Assembly: GCA_964402175.1 (NCBI GenBank)
Contig: CAYOBN010000001.1
Location: 62,001-126,000 of the forward strand
Origin: JAWKUK01 sp964402175
Lineage (GTDB): Bacteria > Planctomycetota > UBA1135 > GCA-002686595
Direction: 5' to 3'
DNA: 64,000 nt
Program-made: the position numbers and the translations under genes
Notes under the pieces: generated by a model
What the model was told of the DNA's origin: nothing
What the model saw: only the letters and a program-made list of their open reading frames with translations
Database searches by the model: none
In this document: positions 45,226 through 53,772 of the stretch, piece after piece
Position numbering within the stretch: the stretch's first letter is position 1
Layout: each line of letters begins with the position of its first letter

Positions 45226-46722
45226 ATGTTCCCCATGACATCCCGCGCTACAGGTCTCGCACTGGCCGCGCTGTTCGCGGCCGCAGCATCGGCACAGGTC
45301 CACCACCACCCGAACGGTCAGCCCTGGAGCCAGCGGGCGCAGGAGGGTCCCGACGCGGAGTGCCCGGGCTGGTTCTACAACCTGGGTGTCACGGGCCTAC
45401 GGGTGGCCCTGGATGACGCGACGCCGAAGGACCTGATCGTCCGGCACGTGCTCCGTGGCGCTCCCGCGGAAGGGAAGGTGAAGGTCGGCGACCGCATCGT
45501 CGGCGCCGGTGGCGCGCGCTTCGAGACGCCGCATCGCAACGGCTACGGGATGGACGTGTTCGGCCCGACCGGACCGATCCTGGACTTCGCCGAAGCGCTC
45601 GATGCGGCGCTGGGCGCAAAACCTCGTGTGCTGCACTTGACGATCCTCCGTGGTGAGGAGGAGCGCGACGTCGAGGTGCCGCTCTCGAAGGCCTCGGCGC
45701 GCCTCTCGTCCGAGTTTCCGCTGGACCCGACCGCGGATGCGAAGAAGTTCGAGCGCCTCTGCGAGTTCCTGCTCGCGGAGCAGCGCGACGACGGCTCCTG
45801 GGGCGATCCGATCTGCGACACGTTTGCGCCGCTCGCGCTGCTGTCGACGGACAAGAAGCCCCTCCGCGCCGCTGCGCTGAAGAACGCGGAGTGGCACGCG
45901 CGGACGACGTCGACGGAGGACAAACGCGCGCTCGTCAACTGGTACTACACCTCGGCTGGCATCGTGCTCGCGGAAGCGTATGCAGCGACCAAGGACAAGT
46001 CGTTCCTGAAAGAGCTCGCCGAGGTCGTCACGTTCCTGCAGAGCTCGCAGTACCTGTCGCTGGCGCAGCTCGCTCCCACGGTGAAGGAGTCCCACCCACA
46101 CTCCTGGCCCAAGACCGCCCAGCAGCAACACGGCGGGTTCGGTCACAAACAAGGCTTCGAGGGGTATGGTCCGATCGCGATGGTGACCGGGCAGGCTGCG
46201 GCCGTCTACGAGCTGGCGCGGCGCGCCGGTGTTCCGGTCGAGGTCAGCAACATCGATGCCGCGCAGGCGTTCCTCGCCCGTGGGACCGGCCGCAACGGTT
46301 ACGTCTGGTACGGAGACGAGGTCGCGGACCACGACGGCTGGGCGGACATGGGACGGACTGGCGCGTCGGCGCTCGCGGCGCGCCTCGGCGCCGACCGCAA
46401 CCCGAACCTTCTCGGCCGTGCGCGCCAACACGCGGCGGTGATGTCGACGCATCCGGAGAGCTTCCCCGACACCCACGGCTCGCCGCTGATGGGGATGGGC
46501 TACGCCGCCCTCGGTACGTTGGTGGACGAAGCCGCGTTCGCGCGCATGGTGCGCGCGAACCGCTGGTGGTTCGTCCTGGCCGAGTGCCCTGACGGGACGT
46601 TTGCGTACCAACCGAACCGCGACAACGCGGGCTACGGGAGCAACGCGCGTTTGGAGGCCTCGGCGACGGCAGCTTTCATCATGGCGCTGGCACACAAGCG
46701 CCTGCTCGTAACCCGCGACTGA
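45226..46722 (+). CDS. DUF6288 exported protein with PDZ domain
   Basis: A 498-residue protein (495 from ATG 45235, the numbering used here). Signal peptide with a likely cut at ASA-QV (residue 20). Residues 45-150 look like a PDZ domain (GLRVALDDATPKDLIVRHVLRG, VGDRIVGAGG). From about 170 onward, six-hairpin/prenyltransferase-like helices occur, with EQRDDGSWGDPICDTFAPLALL and GGFGHKQGFEGYGP. This arrangement matches DUF6288. Such proteins are seen in planctomycetes and verrucomicrobia; function unknown. Confidence 0.85.
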   Translation: MFPMTSRATGLALAALFAAAASAQVHHHPNGQPWSQRAQEGPDAECPGWFYNLGVTGLRVALDDATPKDLIVRHVLRGAPAEGKVKVGDRIVGAGGARFETPHRNGYGMDVFGPTGPILDFAEALDAALGAKPRVLHLTILRGEEERDVEVPLSKASARLSSEFPLDPTADAKKFERLCEFLLAEQRDDGSWGDPICDTFAPLALLSTDKKPLRAAALKNAEWHARTTSTEDKRALVNWYYTSAGIVLAEAYAATKDKSFLKELAEVVTFLQSSQYLSLAQLAPTVKESHPHSWPKTAQQQHGGFGHKQGFEGYGPIAMVTGQAAAVYELARRAGVPVEVSNIDAAQAFLARGTGRNGYVWYGDEVADHDGWADMGRTGASALAARLGADRNPNLLGRARQHAAVMSTHPESFPDTHGSPLMGMGYAALGTLVDEAAFARMVRANRWWFVLAECPDGTFAYQPNRDNAGYGSNARLEASATAAFIMALAHKRLLVTRD

Positions 46723-46751
46723 CCCATGGCGGCTGCAAGCCTTCTGCTGCG

Positions 46752-47552
46752 ATGATCCGTTACGTCGACGTCCATACCCACCTGACCCATCACGCGTTCG
46801 AGGGCGACACGGATGACGTCGTCGCACGCGCGGTGGCGGCCGGTGTGGACCGCATCGTCGTGAACGGGCTAGAGCCCCTCTCGAACCGTCGTGTGCTCGA
46901 GCTCGCCGCACGGCACGCGGCCGTGCGGCCTGCGCTCGGTATCTACCCGCTGGACGCCGTGAACGGCATCCTGCCGGCCGACCTGCCGTTCGAGACACCG
47001 CGCTTCGACGTCGACGCCGAGCTCGCTTTCATCCGCGGCGAGGCCCTGGCCGGTCGCCTCACAGCGATCGGCGAGTGCGGTCTCGATGGTCACTGGGTCA
47101 GCTCCGAGACGTTCGCTGAACAAGAGCGTGTCTTCGAAGCGCTCATCGGGATCGCGCTCGAAGCGGACCTTCCGCTGATCATCCACACCCGCAAGCTCGA
47201 GGTGCGCGCGATGGAGATCCTCGTGGCGCACGGGGTACAGCGCGTGAACTTCCACTGCTTCGGCGGGCGCACGGCGCACGCGAAGGCTTGGGCCGAGCGT
47301 CATGGCTTCTGGTTCTCGATTCCCGCAAATGCGCGGGTCAACCAGGCCTTCTCGAAGATGCTCAAAGAGTTGCCGCTGGAGCGCATCCTGACCGAGACGG
47401 ATGCGCCGTACCTGCCACCCACCCGCGGCGAGCGCAACGAACCAGCCAACGTCGTTGGAACCGTAGCGCTGCTCGCCGAGCTGCGCGGGCTCACCCTGGA
47501 GCGTGCGCAGCTCCAAGTGGCCGACAACTACCGGGTGCTGTTCGGCGAGTGA
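46752..47552 (+). CDS. TatD-family metal-dependent hydrolase
   Basis: A 266-residue TIM-barrel hydrolase. Metal ligands of the family are visible: His8 and His10 (VDVHTHL), a Glu in AIGECGLDGHW near residue 107, His in LIIHTRK, His in NFHCFGG and Asp in LTETDAPYLPPTRGERNEP. TatD enzymes are metal-dependent DNases/3'-5' exonucleases. The gene is 29 bp downstream of the DUF6288 gene on the same strand, and it converges on the next gene with 6 bp between stops. Confidence 0.92.
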   Translation: MIRYVDVHTHLTHHAFEGDTDDVVARAVAAGVDRIVVNGLEPLSNRRVLELAARHAAVRPALGIYPLDAVNGILPADLPFETPRFDVDAELAFIRGEALAGRLTAIGECGLDGHWVSSETFAEQERVFEALIGIALEADLPLIIHTRKLEVRAMEILVAHGVQRVNFHCFGGRTAHAKAWAERHGFWFSIPANARVNQAFSKMLKELPLERILTETDAPYLPPTRGERNEPANVVGTVALLAELRGLTLERAQLQVADNYRVLFGE

Positions 47553-47558
47553 TCCCAA

Positions 47559-48581
47559 TCAACGCGGCGACCCACCGCGCAGGCGCAGCGGCGGCTTCCA
47601 GGGCACAAACGCCTCGTCGGGATCGGCGAAACCGGGCCGCAGCGGGCCGATGACCGGGATGTCCTCGGGCCTCGGTGATTCGGTCCATGGGTCGGGCTGA
47701 CCCTGGACACGACGGCGCTGCAGATTCCGTAGCCCCGCGGCGTCGAGGTTCGAAGCCGAGAGCTCGGCCAACTCCGCCGAATCGAGCTGGACGAAGAGCT
47801 CGTGCAGCTCGTGATGGCCGAGGAACGGGTCGCCCCAGTCGGCCTCGATGGCGACGGGCAGACCGAGGCTGCCGACGAACGTGAGGCGCTGCGTCAAGAG
47901 CTCGCGATTGGGGTGGCGCGCGAAGAACCGTAGGACCACATCGAGGCGACGGTCGTAGCGATGGAGCGTGACGTTCACCCAGTCCGTCTCGTGCGCGACC
48001 ATCGCAAAACGCAGCGCGTGATCGCGCGAGAAGATGTCTTGGGTCGCGCGGTAGGACTCGACTTCGATCCGGTGACGGCCGATGCCGTTCGCGCCGCTGG
48101 AGCGCCATTGACCGGTCGGAACCTGGACATGGAGCTCGCCGTTGATGTGGCGGACTCGTGCGCCCTCGTACTCGAAGGCCAGCGGGGCGGTGAATGTCCC
48201 TGGCGGACAATGCAACAGAGCGTTGCGGGCGAACCAGACGTGCCCGATGAAGTCACGGGCGAGCTCGGACCACCGCTCGTCGAGCAACGCGCCGTCGGCT
48301 TGCGGGCGAAAGACGCTCGACCACCGGAAGCGCGCGTCGAATGCGACCTCTGCGATCGCACCTCCGCCGAACGAGGACCAAGCGGCGAGCGCGAGCTCGC
48401 CGTGCAGCGGAGCCCCGATGCAGATCGGGAACTCACCCGTTCTTGCGAAACCCGGCCTCGGAGCGAAGCCCCGAACCACCCCCAAGAGCGCCAGCACCAG
48501 GATCCCGAGGCGCAGCCCGAGCTGACGGCGTGTCGTCGCTCGCGAGTTGGCTGACGCTGCAGAACCGGGTCCCTCCATCAC
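47559..48581 (-). CDS. Hypothetical exported protein
   Basis: A 340-residue protein with one hydrophobic segment near residues 22-38 that may serve as a signal anchor. It is rich in aromatic and charged residues (YEGARVRHINGELHVQVPTG, RYDRRLDVVLRFFARHPN). No family, metal site or catalytic motif was recognised. It is separated by 16 bp from the upstream radical SAM gene on the same strand and may be co-transcribed with it. Confidence 0.65.
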   Translation of the reverse strand: MMEGPGSAASANSRATTRRQLGLRLGILVLALLGVVRGFAPRPGFARTGEFPICIGAPLHGELALAAWSSFGGGAIAEVAFDARFRWSSVFRPQADGALLDERWSELARDFIGHVWFARNALLHCPPGTFTAPLAFEYEGARVRHINGELHVQVPTGQWRSSGANGIGRHRIEVESYRATQDIFSRDHALRFAMVAHETDWVNVTLHRYDRRLDVVLRFFARHPNRELLTQRLTFVGSLGLPVAIEADWGDPFLGHHELHELFVQLDSAELAELSASNLDAAGLRNLQRRRVQGQPDPWTESPRPEDIPVIGPLRPGFADPDEAFVPWKPPLRLRGGSPR

Positions 48582-48597
48582 ATGGTCCCGCTGGGAA

Positions 48598-49476
48598 TCA
48601 GAGCGCGCGCAGCCAATCTGGCACGAAGGGCGCTCGCTCGGGCGCCGCGATCACCGCGTCGAGGACCGCGAGCAGCGCCTCCTTGTCCTTCGGCAGCGTG
48701 CCCGCGAGTGCCAGCGTGTTCGAGGCGTGGTTCGAGCGGAAGACCGTCGCGGAGAGGTCGAGGTGGGCGAGGAATGTACGGAGTTCCTGCGCGAGCTCGA
48801 CCGGTGAGAGCTCGTCGACCTCGCCGCGCTCCGCTTGTTCGAAGAGCGGCGTCCCTTCGACGGGTGTCATCACGAGGGTGCTGACGAACCGCGGCTGGAT
48901 CCGATTGATCACTTCAGCGCTGTGTCGTGCATGCTCCCTCGAGCGCGCGCGGTTACCCGCCCCCAGCAAGATCATCGTCGATAGCTTGACGCCAGCGTCC
49001 GTGGCCTTCTGCGCGACGCGCACCATCTCAGCGGCATCGACCCCTTTCTCGAGGCGCTGCAGGACCTCGTCGTCGCCGGACTCGACGCCGAGGTAGTAGA
49101 GGGTCAAACCCCGCTCGCGCAGGTCGCGCATTTCGTCGACCGTGCGCACTGCCAGGGCCTGCGGCGAGGCGTAACACGAGACGCGGCGGAGGCGCGGGAA
49201 CGCCTCGCGCAGCGCATCGAGCACCTGGCCCAGGAAGCGGGGCTTGGCGACCAGCGCATCGCCGTCGGCCAGGAACACCTTCGGCAGGCCGGGCGCACGC
49301 TGCGCGGCCCAGCGGATCTCTGCCGCGAGCTCGTCGAAGGGCCGGACGCGGAAGCGTTTGTCCCGGTACATCGCGCAGAAGGTGCAGCGGTTGTACGAAC
49401 AACCGATCGTGGCCTGCAGGATGAGGCTGTCGCCCTCGGACGGCGGCCGGTACAGGGTGCCTTCGTACTGGATCAC
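48598..49476 (-). CDS. Radical SAM protein
   Basis: A 292-residue radical SAM enzyme. The 4Fe-4S cluster cysteines are Cys26, Cys31 and Cys34 in GCSYNRCTFC (CxxxxCxxC, a form found in one group of radical SAM proteins). The rest, with AMYRDKRFRVRPFDELAAEI, LADGDALVAK, YYLGVESGDDEVLQRLEKG and ILLGAGN, resembles COG1032-type proteins. The GTG at 49476 gives MIQYEGTLYRPPSEGDS, matching the family start; the ATG at 49617 would add unrelated sequence. The reaction is unknown. Confidence 0.85.
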   Translation of the reverse strand: MIQYEGTLYRPPSEGDSLILQATIGCSYNRCTFCAMYRDKRFRVRPFDELAAEIRWAAQRAPGLPKVFLADGDALVAKPRFLGQVLDALREAFPRLRRVSCYASPQALAVRTVDEMRDLRERGLTLYYLGVESGDDEVLQRLEKGVDAAEMVRVAQKATDAGVKLSTMILLGAGNRARSREHARHSAEVINRIQPRFVSTLVMTPVEGTPLFEQAERGEVDELSPVELAQELRTFLAHLDLSATVFRSNHASNTLALAGTLPKDKEALLAVLDAVIAAPERAPFVPDWLRAL

Positions 49477-49606
49477 AGCGAGAAGATAGCGGCTGGTGAA
49501 ACAGAGTGTTTTGTCTGGAAGCGCCTCTCCACCCAGAAACGAGATCCGGACGGGTTGAGCCCTCGGCCCCGCGCGTCCATTACACTCTTCCCCCGAGGAC
49601 TCCCCT

Positions 49607-49918
49607 ATGCCGACCACCGAAGACGTCTACGCGCAGCTCCGCCAGGTCTACGACCCCGAGATCCCGGTCAACATCGTCGACCTGGGCCTCATCTACTCCG
49701 TCGCGATCGAGGACCAGACCGCGCGGATCGTCATGACCCTGACGTCGCAGTCGTGCCCGGAAGCGCGCACGATCCCGGAGGTCATGAAGCGCCGCGTGAA
49801 CTCGATCGACGGGATCGAAGACACCGACATCCAGATCGTCTGGCAGCCCCAGTGGGGCCCGCACCTGATCTCCGACGAGGGGCGCAAGGTGCTTGGGATC
49901 GGCCAGGACGAGGAATAA
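49607..49918 (+). CDS. DUF59/MIP18-family Fe-S assembly protein
   Basis: A 103-residue protein of the DUF59 (PaaD/SufT/MIP18) family. Motifs: VYDPEIPVNIVDLGLIY, a conserved Cys50 in LTSQSCPEARTIP, and IVWQPQWGPHLISDEGRKVLG. These proteins help mature iron-sulfur or related enzymes. It diverges from the radical SAM gene (131 bp), which needs an Fe-S cluster. A 15-bp tandem repeat crosses the stop codon (see 49910-49954). Confidence 0.88.
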   Translation: MPTTEDVYAQLRQVYDPEIPVNIVDLGLIYSVAIEDQTARIVMTLTSQSCPEARTIPEVMKRRVNSIDGIEDTDIQIVWQPQWGPHLISDEGRKVLGIGQDEE

Positions 49919-49954
49919 CCGCGCGAAGAGTGACCGCGCGAGGAATAACCGCTC
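49910..49954. repeat. Three 15-bp tandem units across a stop codon
   Basis: Units at 49910-49924, 49925-49939 and 49940-49954, reading gaggaataaccgcgc, gaagagtgaccgcgc and gaggaataaccgctc. Units 1 and 3 differ at one base; unit 2 differs from unit 1 at three. The first unit contains the stop codon of the DUF59 gene. Confidence 0.7.
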
Positions 49955-49990
49955 GAGCCGAGCCGCCCCAAGGTTCGCGGCGGCGCACGC

Positions 49991-51139
49991 TCAAGGCAGG
50001 ACGGCGAAGCGCAACGCGACCGTGGCCCGGTCGGGTCCGACGAGGACCCACTCACCGGGCTCGTCCAGCGCCAGCGTCGCGCTGAAGCGCCCAGCCCGCG
50101 GACTGACCGACAGGCCGTGCTCTGCGCCCGACGGCGCGACCGCGTAGAGCGTCGCGCCGTCGAAGCTCCGGGCTTCGAACGTGACGCTCGCGCCGGCGAC
50201 GAGCGCGCCCTCCACCCGCCAGGCCGCGCCCGCGACGTTGAGCACCGCATGGCGCACCCGCGCGGCTCCGAAGTCTCCCAGGGTGAGCTCCACCGGTGTC
50301 ACGACGCCGCCCGCGAGCTGCACGAGGGCGCGCGGGTCCGTCGCGTGGGTCCCATCCGCGAAGCGGGCACCGGGCACGCGCCACGCAGGCCTCGCACTCC
50401 CAATGGCTCCGCTGTCCAGGGTGACGAGGACGGTCTCGTGCGCCGAAGCCGGCAGCTCCGCCGGATCGACGAGCGCACCCGCCGCCGTGAAGCCGCTCGC
50501 GCTGTGACGCGCCGACTCCGGGTGCGAGGTGTCGAGCGGGTTCGCCACCGTCGCCAGGTACAGGTGGAAGCGATCCATGCAGAAGTCGGTGCTGCGCCCG
50601 GAGAACTCGATCCGGTGGTTGCCCGAGGTCAGCGTGTACTCGGCCTCGGGGTAGTTCCCGTGCGCGAACTCGTGCTGCGTCACCCACGTCCACTGGCCGC
50701 GTTGCCAAGAGAACGTCTTGACCCAGTCACCGCCGTCCATGCGCGCCCAGACGTCGTTGGCTTCGGTGCTGTTCGGGTGCTCGTGGCGGTTGTGGATGCG
50801 CAGTTGGTACGTGCCCGCTTGCTCGACGTAGAAGTCGCAGGCGAACGTGTCCGTACCCGGGGTCGCAAAGAAGTTGGCGCCGGACCAGCGCAGGTAGCTC
50901 GCGCCCGCGAAACCCGCGAGCGCGGTCTCGTGGGCCCACGAACCCGTCGCCCCGAGGGACTCGAACTCGACGACCAGCAGACCGCTCTCCGCCACGAACG
51001 CGCCATCGGCGATCGGAGCGACCAGCGGATCCTGTCCACCCTCGCTGCTGCCACCGCTGCACCCGACGAAAGTCAGCCCCACGAGCGCGACGGGGACAGC
51101 CCGAGCGATCGATACACCCAGCAGACGATGTTGGACCAA
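49991..51139 (-). CDS. Lipoprotein with carbohydrate-binding-like module
   Basis: A 382-residue protein. No ATG is available near the N-terminus; the best start is TTG at 51139, preceded by CGGAG about eight bases upstream. It leads to a hydrophobic segment ending LTFVGCSGG, a lipobox-like site, and a short SGGSSEGG linker. From about residue 45 to 180 comes a jelly-roll-like module with GSWAHETALAGFAGASYLRW, GTYQLRIHNRHE and RIEFSGRSTDFCMDRFHLYL, reminiscent of glycoside-binding domains, followed by beta-rich sequence with LDSGA, VTFEAR and a C-terminal GEWVLVGPD. The substrate is unknown. Confidence 0.7.
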   Translation of the reverse strand: MVQHRLLGVSIARAVPVALVGLTFVGCSGGSSEGGQDPLVAPIADGAFVAESGLLVVEFESLGATGSWAHETALAGFAGASYLRWSGANFFATPGTDTFACDFYVEQAGTYQLRIHNRHEHPNSTEANDVWARMDGGDWVKTFSWQRGQWTWVTQHEFAHGNYPEAEYTLTSGNHRIEFSGRSTDFCMDRFHLYLATVANPLDTSHPESARHSASGFTAAGALVDPAELPASAHETVLVTLDSGAIGSARPAWRVPGARFADGTHATDPRALVQLAGGVVTPVELTLGDFGAARVRHAVLNVAGAAWRVEGALVAGASVTFEARSFDGATLYAVAPSGAEHGLSVSPRAGRFSATLALDEPGEWVLVGPDRATVALRFAVLP

Positions 51140-51295
51140 GGCGGGAGCTCCGAGCGGGGACGAGGATGTGCGGAGGAGCCCAGGAACCGGCACCCGCCAC
51201 CACCTCCGCCACCCTCGACCCGACAAGGGCCTCAACCTGAGCACTGCAGGCGCACGGTCTGTACCGGTCTGAGGCCGAGCGGCCGAGGTCTGCTG

Positions 51296-51531
51296 GGTAC
51301 CAGGTACGATTTGGCGGGCGCGCCCCTTTGACTCTTCTGTCTCGCCTGTGCTCCTCGAGCGCCCGCCAGATCGTACCTGGTACCGTTCGATTCGAACTTC
51401 CGCAGGCGGTCTGCGCAGGCTCCATGCCCGCTCCGCCGAATCAAACGGTACCAGGTACGCCTTGTCGCGCGTAGGAACGACAAAGGCGAGACCCAAGAGC
51501 AAAGGGCGCGCGCCAAGGCGTACCAGGTACC
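51296..51531. repeat. Cluster of nested GGTACCAGGTAC palindromic repeats
   Basis: Four copies of GGTACCAGGTAC-like sequence. 51296-51321 pairs with 51359-51384 (26 bp, one mismatch, 37-base loop). 51447-51471 pairs with 51507-51531 (25 bp, two mismatches, 35-base loop). 51379-51394 also pairs with 51437-51452 (16 bp, one mismatch), so the middle copies can pair alternatively. The cluster sits between the TPR gene stop (51536) and the lipoprotein gene start (51139), both on the minus strand, and could form RNA hairpins, act as a terminator or be REP-like elements. Confidence 0.8.
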
Positions 51532-51535
51532 ACCA

Positions 51536-51931
51536 TCACTGCAGGACGTCGAGGTTCCCAGCCGGGCCCGGGGGCCGAGCGTTGGGGTTCTTCTTCAGCT
51601 CTTCTTTCCAGGAGAGCATGCGGGCTTTGGCGCCCTCTTTCTCCGCCTCTTCGATCATGCCCTTGCGCTGGTAGAAGATCGAGAGCGAGGTGTGCGCGAA
51701 CGGGTCGTTCGGGTCGAGCTCGACGATGCGTTGGCCCACGGCGATCGCATCGTCGAAGCGGCCGAGCTGCAGGAGCGCCATCGCTTTGCCGTGCAGCGCA
51801 TCGGTCCAATCCGGCGTGAGCGCCAGCGCCTCCTCGTACTTGAGGATGGCGGCCTCGTGGTCGTTCTTGCCGAACGCCTGGAGGCCTGCGAGGTACAGCG
51901 CTTGGCGGCGCTCTTCGAGATCGGAGCTCAT
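51536..51931 (-). CDS. Tetratricopeptide-repeat protein
   Basis: A 131-residue, soluble protein with two to three TPR-like helix pairs: AGLQAFGKNDHEAAILKYEEALALTPDW, LLQLGRFDDAIAVGQRIVELDPND and LSIFYQRKGMIEEAEKEGAKAR. It ends with a short Pro/Gly-rich tail. The ATG at 51931 (MSSDLEER) is chosen; ATG 51940 lies three codons upstream. It lies 40 bp after the PEP carboxykinase gene on the same strand and may be co-transcribed. It is probably a protein-interaction module. Confidence 0.85.
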   Translation of the reverse strand: MSSDLEERRQALYLAGLQAFGKNDHEAAILKYEEALALTPDWTDALHGKAMALLQLGRFDDAIAVGQRIVELDPNDPFAHTSLSIFYQRKGMIEEAEKEGAKARMLSWKEELKKNPNARPPGPAGNLDVLQ

Positions 51932-51971
51932 GGTGCGCACAGTATAGGCCGCACCACGAGCTCCTTTCCGA

Positions 51972-53630
51972 TCACATCACCGGTTCGATGCCGAGCGCGC
52001 CGAACTTCTTCTCTTCGAAGTTCTTGCGGAACATATCGCGAAGCTTCGTGGCGGCAGCGTCGTAGGCGGCGCCGTCCTTCCAGAGGCCGCGCGGGTCGAG
52101 GACCTTGGGATCGACCCCCGGGCAGCTCGTCGGCACCTTCATGCCGAAGATGGGGTGGGTCGTGTAGGTCATCGTCGGCGCGTGCAGGTCACCGCGCAGG
52201 GCCGCGTTCAGGAGCGCGCGGGTGTCCTTGATCGAGATGCGCTTGCCGATCCCGTAGGGGCCGCCGCTCCAGCCCGTGTTGAGCAGCACGCAGCGGGCTT
52301 CGTGTTTGCCCATCATCTCCGCGAGCAGCTTCGCGTAGACCGGCGGGTGCTGCGCCATGAACGGCGCGCCGAAGCAGGCGCTGAACGCGGCCTTCGGCTC
52401 GGTCACACCGACCTCGGTGCCCGCGAGCTTCGCGGTGAAGCCCGAGACGAAGTGGTACATGACCTCTTTCGCCGAAAGCACGGCGATCGGCGGCAGTACG
52501 CCGAACGCGTCGGCGGTCAGCAGAACGATCGTCTGCGGGTGCGGTCCGCGCGCGCCAGCGGCGACGTTGGGGTTCGCGCTGAGCGGATACGCGATCCGCG
52601 TGTTCTCGGTGATCGAGTTGTTCGTGAGGTCGAACTCCTGCGGATCGGTGTCCTCGATGCGCTTGCCGGGCAGCGCCGGCACGTTCTCGATGACGGTGCC
52701 GCGGGTGCTGAGCGCGGCCGCGATGATCGGCTCGGCCACTTTGTTGAGGTCGATCAGCTTCGCGTAGCAGCCGTCTTCGAGGTTCGAGACCCCCGCCGCC
52801 GTCCACGCGTGTTCGTCGTCGCCGATCAGCTCGCGGTCGGGGTCCGCCGAGAGCGTCGTCTTGCCCGTGCCGGAGAGGCCGAACAGGATCGCGCCGTCAC
52901 CCTTCGCGCCGACGTTCGCCGAGCAGTGCATCGACATGATGCCGGCGTCGGGCAGCAGGTAGTTCATGATCGTGAACATGCACTTCTTGTTCACGCCGCA
53001 GTAGTCCGCGCGCCCGATGACGAGCACGATGCGCCGGCGGACGTCGGTGATCACCGCGCGGCCGCTCAGCGTGCCGTCGCGGTCCGGATCGGCATGGAAG
53101 CTCGGGACGTTCAAGAGCGTCCAGCGCTTGTCGTCCGCGTTCGCGATCCCCGCCACCGCCTTCGGGAACATGTTGTGCACGAACATCGCGTGCGTCGCGT
53201 ACTCGCCGACGAAGCGGTACGGCACGGCGTACGACGGGTCGGTGCCGCAGAACACGTTCTGCACGAAGAGGCGCGCGCCCTTCGTGTTGAGGTGCGCAGC
53301 GACGCGGCCGAGCAGCCCCTCGAACTTGGCGGGGTCGAACTTCTTGACGTCGGCCTTCCACCAGATCTTCTGCTCGAGCTCCGGGTAGGCCACCATGAAG
53401 GTGTCCGCGACCGGGCGCCCCGTGCAGGACGGGTCGCTGTAGAAGACGAGGGGTCCCTCGACCCCGAGCTTCGTCGCGTAGGCCTTGCGCTCGTCGTCCG
53501 GCCCGTTCGGGCGGATGCGCCCGCGGTCGTTTGCGAGCGCCTCGTGGAAGAGCTGCGTCTTGTCGAGGTCGACGCGGTACTCGACGGACTTCAGTCCGAA
53601 CTGACGCTCCAGGTCCTCACGGTGGCCCAT
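51972..53630 (-). CDS. pckA: ATP-dependent phosphoenolpyruvate carboxykinase
   Basis: A 552-residue PckA, converting oxaloacetate + ATP to phosphoenolpyruvate + CO2 + ADP, the first step of gluconeogenesis. The P-loop GLSGTGKTT is at residues 251-259 (Lys257, compare Lys254 of E. coli), followed by LIGDDEHAW. Other family features are YPELEQKIWWKADVKKFDP, FNVPS-like LLNVPSFHADP, IVLVIGRADYCGVNKK, ITENTRIAYPL, and NTGWSGGPYGIGKRISIKDTRALLNA. The length and motif order are normal. The gene shares a strand with the TPR protein downstream and the epimerase gene upstream. Confidence 0.96.
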   Translation of the reverse strand: MGHREDLERQFGLKSVEYRVDLDKTQLFHEALANDRGRIRPNGPDDERKAYATKLGVEGPLVFYSDPSCTGRPVADTFMVAYPELEQKIWWKADVKKFDPAKFEGLLGRVAAHLNTKGARLFVQNVFCGTDPSYAVPYRFVGEYATHAMFVHNMFPKAVAGIANADDKRWTLLNVPSFHADPDRDGTLSGRAVITDVRRRIVLVIGRADYCGVNKKCMFTIMNYLLPDAGIMSMHCSANVGAKGDGAILFGLSGTGKTTLSADPDRELIGDDEHAWTAAGVSNLEDGCYAKLIDLNKVAEPIIAAALSTRGTVIENVPALPGKRIEDTDPQEFDLTNNSITENTRIAYPLSANPNVAAGARGPHPQTIVLLTADAFGVLPPIAVLSAKEVMYHFVSGFTAKLAGTEVGVTEPKAAFSACFGAPFMAQHPPVYAKLLAEMMGKHEARCVLLNTGWSGGPYGIGKRISIKDTRALLNAALRGDLHAPTMTYTTHPIFGMKVPTSCPGVDPKVLDPRGLWKDGAAYDAAATKLRDMFRKNFEEKKFGALGIEPVM

Positions 53631-53772
53631 CGGGGGGTCCTTCTTCTGCGCTGGGGTGGCGCCTCTGCAAGGGCGGCAGTGGGCCGCCTGCTCGGGCGTT
53701 CAAGGCGAAAGAAGGTACCCGTGGCAGGGGCCAGGGGCAACCGGGGGGGCCGAGACCCGGCCCCCGTGCCCC

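Noticed and set aside
45397..46998. 533-codon minus-strand open frame
   Set aside because: Antisense to the DUF6288 gene, which has a signal peptide, PDZ domain and conserved motifs.
51381..51397. gttcgattcgaac resembling a tRNA T-arm
   Set aside because: It is part of the nested palindrome cluster; no acceptor stem, anticodon arm or D arm could be found around it.
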